From Medicago truncatula (lineage: Eukaryota; Streptophyta; Magnoliopsida; Fabales; Fabaceae), in contig NC_053042.1 in assembly GCF_003473485.1 (NCBI RefSeq), positions 17,938,501 through 18,002,500 of the forward strand: a stretch of DNA of 64,000 nucleotides, in the 5' to 3' direction. This document shows, one piece after another, positions 59,601-64,000 of this stretch (position 1 is its first letter; the number at the start of each line of letters is the position of its first letter). The notes below the pieces were generated by a model. It did not search any database and was not told the DNA's origin. It was given only the letters and a program-made list of their open reading frames with translations. The translations under genes and the position numbers were made by a program.

Positions 59601-60299
59601 CGGACTCTTCTCCAATAATTTCAGAAATTTTTGCTTATAATAGTGACCAGAGGGTATAGTCTTTAAAATATGTAAAATATAGTAGAACCATCTCAAGTTA
59701 ATCTCTCAAATACTAATCTCTCTCATATTAGTATATAAAAATAATAGTCATTAAATTATGTGATGCTAAAATTGTTGAAATAATTAGTTTTTGTTCTTAA
59801 CAGTTTTCCAAAAATCAAGTTGAAAATGAAGATGATATTCCTTACAGCTATGGATTTTTCCACATGGTGTTTTCCTTGGGAGCAATGTACTTTGCAATGT
59901 TATTCATCAGTTGGGATCTGAATAACTCAGCTAGAAAGTAAGGAACCTAATTTATCACACCATTCCTTTAATTAAGATGTGATGATTTTTTATGTCTTAT
60001 AGTATCTTATCTTGTATAATGTACATTTCATACCATTAGGTGGAGCATTGATGTTGGCTGGATAAGTACATGGGTGAAGGTTCTCAATGAGTGGTTTGCT
60101 GCAACTATTTATAGTAAGAGAATAATTATTTACATTACATAAACTTAGTTTATTTTCCCCTTCATTTAATAGCTTAAAATTGTTTTGTTTATATTTGATT
60201 TAAACAGTATGGATGTTGATTTCCCCAATTGTGAGACAGAACAAAGTTATGGATAATGATACAACTATGCAAGGCAGAGCTGACTCAGTTGATGCATAA
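56698..60299 (+). CDS. Serine incorporator (SERINC/TMS1 family) membrane protein
   Basis: Twelve exons, 56698-56941, 57656-57732, 58067-58226, 58583-58607, 58696-58785, 58916-59087, 59162-59235, 59335-59404, 59516-59587, 59804-59937, 60040-60113 and 60208-60299, join in phase to 427 residues, the usual family length. Exon 4 is only 25 bases. The family is a multi-pass membrane protein linked to serine handling and phosphatidylserine/sphingolipid synthesis. Diagnostic blocks are RYCFGIIFLIMNLVAWFFRD, GNEGDDCFHSMGVLRVSLGC, EGRNSWHSRWWEFKAVLLLL, PFFIPSQFVQIYGEIARIGAG and HMVFSLGAMYFAMLFISWDL. About ten hydrophobic helices are visible. The N-terminus has an acidic cytosolic segment. A Mutator-like MITE lies in intron 1. 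Family certain; transport role by homology only. Confidence 0.95.
57120..57472. mobile_element. Mutator-like foldback MITE (353 bp) in SERINC intron 1
   Basis: Ends GGCTTAATTGCACCTTTCCC and, on the other strand, GACTTAATTGCACTTTTCCC. A perfect 9-bp target duplication AAACTTTTA flanks it (57111-57119, 57473-57481). Inside, TGCAAAATCGC(A/T)CAA repeats occur several times in both directions. Non-coding. Confidence 0.92.
57781..57945. repeat. GACACC-rich dispersed repeat in SERINC intron 2
   Basis: AACACGGACACCAAACATGT, CATAGACACCGGTAATAA and GTGTTAGTGTCGTGTATGAC resemble the repeat at 25049-25178 in the NDUFA13 intron. Class unknown. Confidence 0.4.
59628..59658. mobile_element. Stowaway-like MITE end in SERINC intron 9
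   Basis: ATTTTTGCTTATAATAGTGA followed by CCAGAGGG is the right end of the MITE family at 6965-7111. Only one end remains. Confidence 0.5.
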
Positions 60300-62734
60300 T
60301 TGACAATGGAAGAGTCATCAATATTCTCCTCCTTTTGATTTTTTGCTATTCCTTAAGATCATTTTACGCTTCAAATACTAATTAATCTTCGGTGATTGAA
60401 AGGAAAAGTTCATTGTTAATGAAATAAAATGATGATTTTTATGTCCCAGATAGGATATCGAATTTGAAAGAAAATTGATGATGTATTTTCAAAGCTAGCA
60501 CTGGTTTTCACTTCTCTTTTTCCTTGCAGCTAATAACATTTAACACTATTTAAATCCAAATCATGGTCATTATCTTTAAATGTGAACTTGTGATTGAAGT
60601 ATGATCTGTCTGGTGAAAATCAAAGATAGGTGGTGGTGAATCTTCGAAGACTGTAGAAAGGAGGTGGTGAATCTTTGATGACTGCAGTTGCTGGTGGTTC
60701 AGGGTGCTCCAGTGAGGAGAAGAGCAAACTTCGTCGGAGGAGGAGAATGATGTATGTAGACACATTAACACTCCAACGCTCAAGTCAGTGTATGAAAAAT
60801 GTGGTTTACGTGCAAATTTTGGATGAATGAAATTGTACCTGAGCGTGACGCAGAGTCACACTTATATAGATGTGGAGAGTGTTAACCGTCTTCAGGTTTT
60901 GCGGTGTGAATCCTGAAGGCCGTTAAAGATCATCTGAACGACTAGGATCGATCTGGCACACTCTTGTGAGGTGACACAGGCATCAATTACGTGCACCTTC
61001 ACAATGCTTCTCCGTGAGGAGGAGGGTCATAGCTATGTTGGGCCGCTTCGTTGGGCTCGTTGCATTGGCCTTTTTGTCGGCCCGGAACAGTTTCTCCCCA
61101 AGTCATTACTGTCTTTAAGACGTAATGGACTTCTATTAGGGTTCGTTCTCGATGACAGTGCCTATCGCGTTGTGTGCTTGTGATGTTGAAGACGTCATGG
61201 ACTCGTGTCGTGCACAATACGTCCACGCCTTCGTGATCTTTTTGTTGTTTTTTCGCGAACGTTGGTTTTGAGGTGCCCCAAACCGTTGGATCACACCTTT
61301 CAAATTCCTAGATATTATGAATATTCAAAGTATTACCACCTTCACTCTAGCCAATCACCATATTGTGGAGAATCATGTGGATCCAAATTAGCGAAAATCT
61401 TATTTTAGGCAACATCAACTGGAAAGTTTAGCTCTTGCACAAACGCAGAACCTTGGTTTACTGGAGTTGTAACGTTTTCGCTATCAATACTTCTAATCCT
61501 TAGGGTTCTTTGGACAATTGCACGCAACATGATCATAAATTCCACAATCTTGCACAACAAAAGAAGACCCTCATACTCAACATGAGGAAATTCCATCTGA
61601 AATTAATACATCACACCACTGGTTGGTGTAAGTCAAGTACGACGCATATCCTTGCACACTTACCCCGATGCATCAATCATTTGAATATTAACTTTGTTGG
61701 GTTTTTCGACAGCTGATGTAAAAGCAAAAATAACACTCTCATCAATCATTTGAATATTTTCAATGTATTATGAGATGTCAATTAAAAAAACAAAAATGTT
61801 TTCTTCGTTAACATAATTTAGTGGGTATGGACATTGCAGCATGCAACATTTAGAGTTCAAATTTCATATTCTCGCGTATACATCTTAAGAGTTAAAATTT
61901 CGACATTACTTGACAAAAAAAAAACAATAACATACATTTTTTTTACAATAATGACATATATTGCTAAACTAGACTACTTGACAAAAAGCAATAACTTGCA
62001 TTTTTAATTTTTTTTTACAAAAATGACATATATTGCTAAAAAAAAAATCATTAGAAATTTTTAATGTATTAACATGCACGTTTTAATTAATCGTCAAAGA
62101 ATTTTTTTTTTTTTGAGAGAATCGTCAAAGAATTTTTAAAAGTATCAACATGTGTTCTTTAATTGTAAAAGAATCCATTTCTTTTTTAATGTATTTCTCT
62201 TTTTTATCAACATTTATTTTTATTTTAAAATCTACAATCAAATTTTGGTAATGGCCCTTATAATTCTTAACAGACGACAAAAAATAGCCACTGTTCATAT
62301 CCAACACAATTTGAGCAAGAATCGTTGTGACAAAACAAATATAATAAGAGTTAAATATATTTTTATCTATTAAATTTTTAAAATTTATTTTTGTTGCTAT
62401 AAAAAAATTCTTTTACACAACTCATTATGAGTTGATTTATTATACAAGCTTCAGCAGTTGCAGTTGCTAACAATGACATTCGTATTTTTTTGGTAATCAG
62501 ATGAATGTTTAAACTTCATTAGCACAAAAAATTGTTACACACATACTAGTGTTAAAAAAAATAAAAAAAAACTTTGTTCATAATATTAATAGTGTATCTC
62601 ATAAAAAGGTCATCTAATTTGCTTAAGGCACAACTAATCAACTACTTAATAACTTTCTGTTAATTTTAACAACTTCATTAGCACCACCACTTATGTCTCT
62701 TAACCACTCCAACACACATTATTACATTCACCAC
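60300..62734. other. Intergenic between SERINC and the dirigent gene
   Basis: 60790-61300 is GC-richer than its surroundings with GAGCGTGACGCAGAGTCACA and CGTTGGGCTCGTTGCATTGG; it looks like retroelement sequence but no domain was identified. 61405-61690 is LINE debris. The remaining part is AT-rich with no gene. Confidence 0.5.
61405..61690 (-). pseudogene. LINE ORF1 fragment with zinc knuckle, frameshifted
   Basis: On the minus strand: MHRGKCARICVVLDLHQPVV, a gap, FPHVEYEGLLLLC, then after a one-base shift DCGIYDHVACNCPKNPKD. The order GKFARICVE.DL..PV, VEYEGL and a CCHC knuckle (C-X2-C-X4-H-X4-C) is that of ORF1 proteins of plant L1-type LINEs. The shift falls inside the knuckle, and a stop follows the PVV block, so this is dead. 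Confidence 0.7.
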
Positions 62735-62740
62735 TATAAA
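62735..62740 (+). promoter_or_regulatory. Putative TATA box of the dirigent gene
   Basis: TATAAA in CACCACTATAAAAGACTC, 82 bases before the start codon, leaving room for a short A-rich 5' UTR. Inferred from position. Confidence 0.6.
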
Positions 62741-62822
62741 AGACTCATTAATTTTAATCATCCAAACAACAATTATCTTCTCAATTAATACCAAAAGAAA
62801 GAACTTAATTAGCCTCAACAAG

Positions 62823-63593
62823 ATGTATTTACCATCACAAACAAAATTACTTTCTAAACCAATATTATTTGTTACCATTGCAATGATGGCAATATCAACA
62901 AACATAACAGCTATTGATCCAATTGCAGCAACAGGAAAAGAACCAATCATTGAGTTGTTCATGCATGACATTCTTGGTGGCAGTAACCCAACGGCTCGAC
63001 CAGTGACCGGTTTGCTCGGCAACATATACAGTGGTCAAGTACCATTTGCAACCCCAGTTGGATTCAACATTCCAACTGATAGTATGCCAATCCCTAATGC
63101 AAATGGTGCTAATCCTACTGTTAATGGTGTTACTGGTATCCCTTTAGGAACTGGTTTAGCCGGTACTTCGTTTGCACCAAACAACAACAATAACAATCAG
63201 AACAATGTTCAGTTAACGTTAGGACCTGATGGACTTGGATTAGGATTTGGTACAATTACTGTTATTGATGATATATTAACATCTCAACCTGAGTTAGGTT
63301 CACAAATTGTTGGAAAAAGTCAGGGTGTGTATGTAGCAAGTTCGGCTGACGGGAGTAGACAGATGATGGTTTTTACAGCACTTTTTGAAGGAGGGGAGTA
63401 TGGTGATAGTTTGAATTTTTATGGTTTGTATAAGATTGGAAGTACTATGTCGCGATTGTCGGTTGTAGGAGGGACGGGGAAGTTTAAGTATGCAAAAGGG
63501 TTTGCTGAACTGAGACCTCTTATTCCACCTGGACAGATTGCTACTGATGGTGCTGAGACTTTGTTGAGGATTACTGTCCATTTGAAGTACTGA
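62823..63593 (+). CDS. Dirigent-domain protein (DIR-e type, ESB1/DIR16-like)
   Basis: Single exon, 256 residues, stop TGA. A hydrophobic signal peptide (about 1-30, ending NITA) precedes EPIIELFMHDILGGSNPTARP, the first strand of the dirigent domain. A Gly/Pro/Asn-rich stretch (about 85-127, with Asn runs) interrupts it. The domain resumes as LGLGFGTITVIDDILTSQPE, IVGKSQGVYVASSADGSRQM, FTALFEGGEYGDSLNFYGLY, LSVVGGTGKFKYAKGFAELR and TLLRITVHLKY. Dirigent proteins act in the cell wall and set the stereochemistry of coupled phenoxy radicals. The long linker and this strand pattern match the DIR-e group, whose member ESB1 shapes lignin in the Casparian strip. Substrate cannot be told. The start is the first Met and gives a good signal. 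Confidence 0.93.
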   Translation: MYLPSQTKLLSKPILFVTIAMMAISTNITAIDPIAATGKEPIIELFMHDILGGSNPTARPVTGLLGNIYSGQVPFATPVGFNIPTDSMPIPNANGANPTVNGVTGIPLGTGLAGTSFAPNNNNNNQNNVQLTLGPDGLGLGFGTITVIDDILTSQPELGSQIVGKSQGVYVASSADGSRQMMVFTALFEGGEYGDSLNFYGLYKIGSTMSRLSVVGGTGKFKYAKGFAELRPLIPPGQIATDGAETLLRITVHLKY

Positions 63594-64000
63594 TGAGTAG
63601 TGTTGTTGTATTGTGAAGGTGTGTGAAAGCATGTGGGAAAATGTTTGATTATGATGATGACTATTATTATCAGTTTGGTCTTTTTTTTTGTTAGTTTGAT
63701 TGCATTTATTTGGATCTTAGTTGTAATCTTATGAAAACCTTGTATTTAGTTGTTCATTTTGCAATATGGGAACTTGGCTTTGGTTTAATGACTGTGATAG
63801 CTTGATTCATAATTGACAAATGATGTACAAAGCACTAATACGGACTTCACTTTGAAAATGGATAAATGAATAAAATGGAATTAATGAATGAGTAATCATA
63901 TTGAAACATCTCCAATGACAAATACGATTTTAATTTGAAGTGTCCGTGCAGCCTAACAAATCATCAATTTTATTACCAATTAAAATATTTATTGCAATCT
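63594..64000. other. 3' flank of the dirigent gene
   Basis: Likely 3' UTR to about 63780, with T-rich DNA and AATAAA-like signals (GAATAAAATGG at 63868). No further gene begins before the window ends. Confidence 0.4.

Overview
The window is nuclear DNA of a legume of the inverted-repeat-lacking clade, most likely Medicago truncatula or a close relative. Three things say so: intron-rich plant genes with GT/AG borders in AT-rich DNA; an inverted pair of two-exon genes for nodule-specific cysteine-rich (NCR) peptides, a family typical of that clade; and legume-type repeats (an Au SINE, Stowaway-like MITEs, copia-type LTR debris, LINE fragments).

Layout. 1-880 (+): last exons of a B3-domain protein. 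1740-12491 (-): a complete 13-exon BLISTER-like (BLI) gene. 15014-16701 (-): chloroplast phosphatidylglycerophosphate phosphatase (PGPP1-like). 21397-25541 (-): the mitochondrial complex I subunit NDUFA13/GRIM-19, with a 3.6 kb first intron. 25.8-36.3 kb is gene-poor: SINE-like copies, a decayed LINE RNase H, a broken RPA-like OB-fold gene, a small TIR element and a probable solo LTR. 37-42.5 kb holds two NCR genes in opposite orientation, separated by a PIF/Harbinger-like and a Mutator-like foldback element. 43.8-46.2 kb is a dead Mutator-like region with a GRF zinc finger on one strand and a transposase N-terminus on the other. 46405-50605 (-): ING1-like PHD histone reader. 51.7-53.6 kb: a long-TIR element carrying a gutted plant-mobile-domain (PMD) gene. 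56698-60299 (+): a 12-exon serine incorporator (SERINC/TMS1) gene. 61.4-61.7 kb: LINE ORF1 debris. 62823-63593 (+): an intronless dirigent-domain gene.

The genes do not form one pathway. From memory, BLI, ING1, a dirigent gene and a SERINC gene lie in the same order region on Arabidopsis chromosome 3, so the host genes look like an old conserved block, while the NCR pair, the RPA-like pseudogene and the transposons are later insertions. For the seven complete intron-containing genes the exon phases were joined by hand and each gives an uninterrupted frame. No clearly new multi-gene system was found. The best leads are the NCR inverted duplication, the PMD element with repeated GTTAAC-centred palindromes in its TIRs, a small TIR element sharing that motif, and a long near-perfect hairpin at 18.25-18.87 kb.
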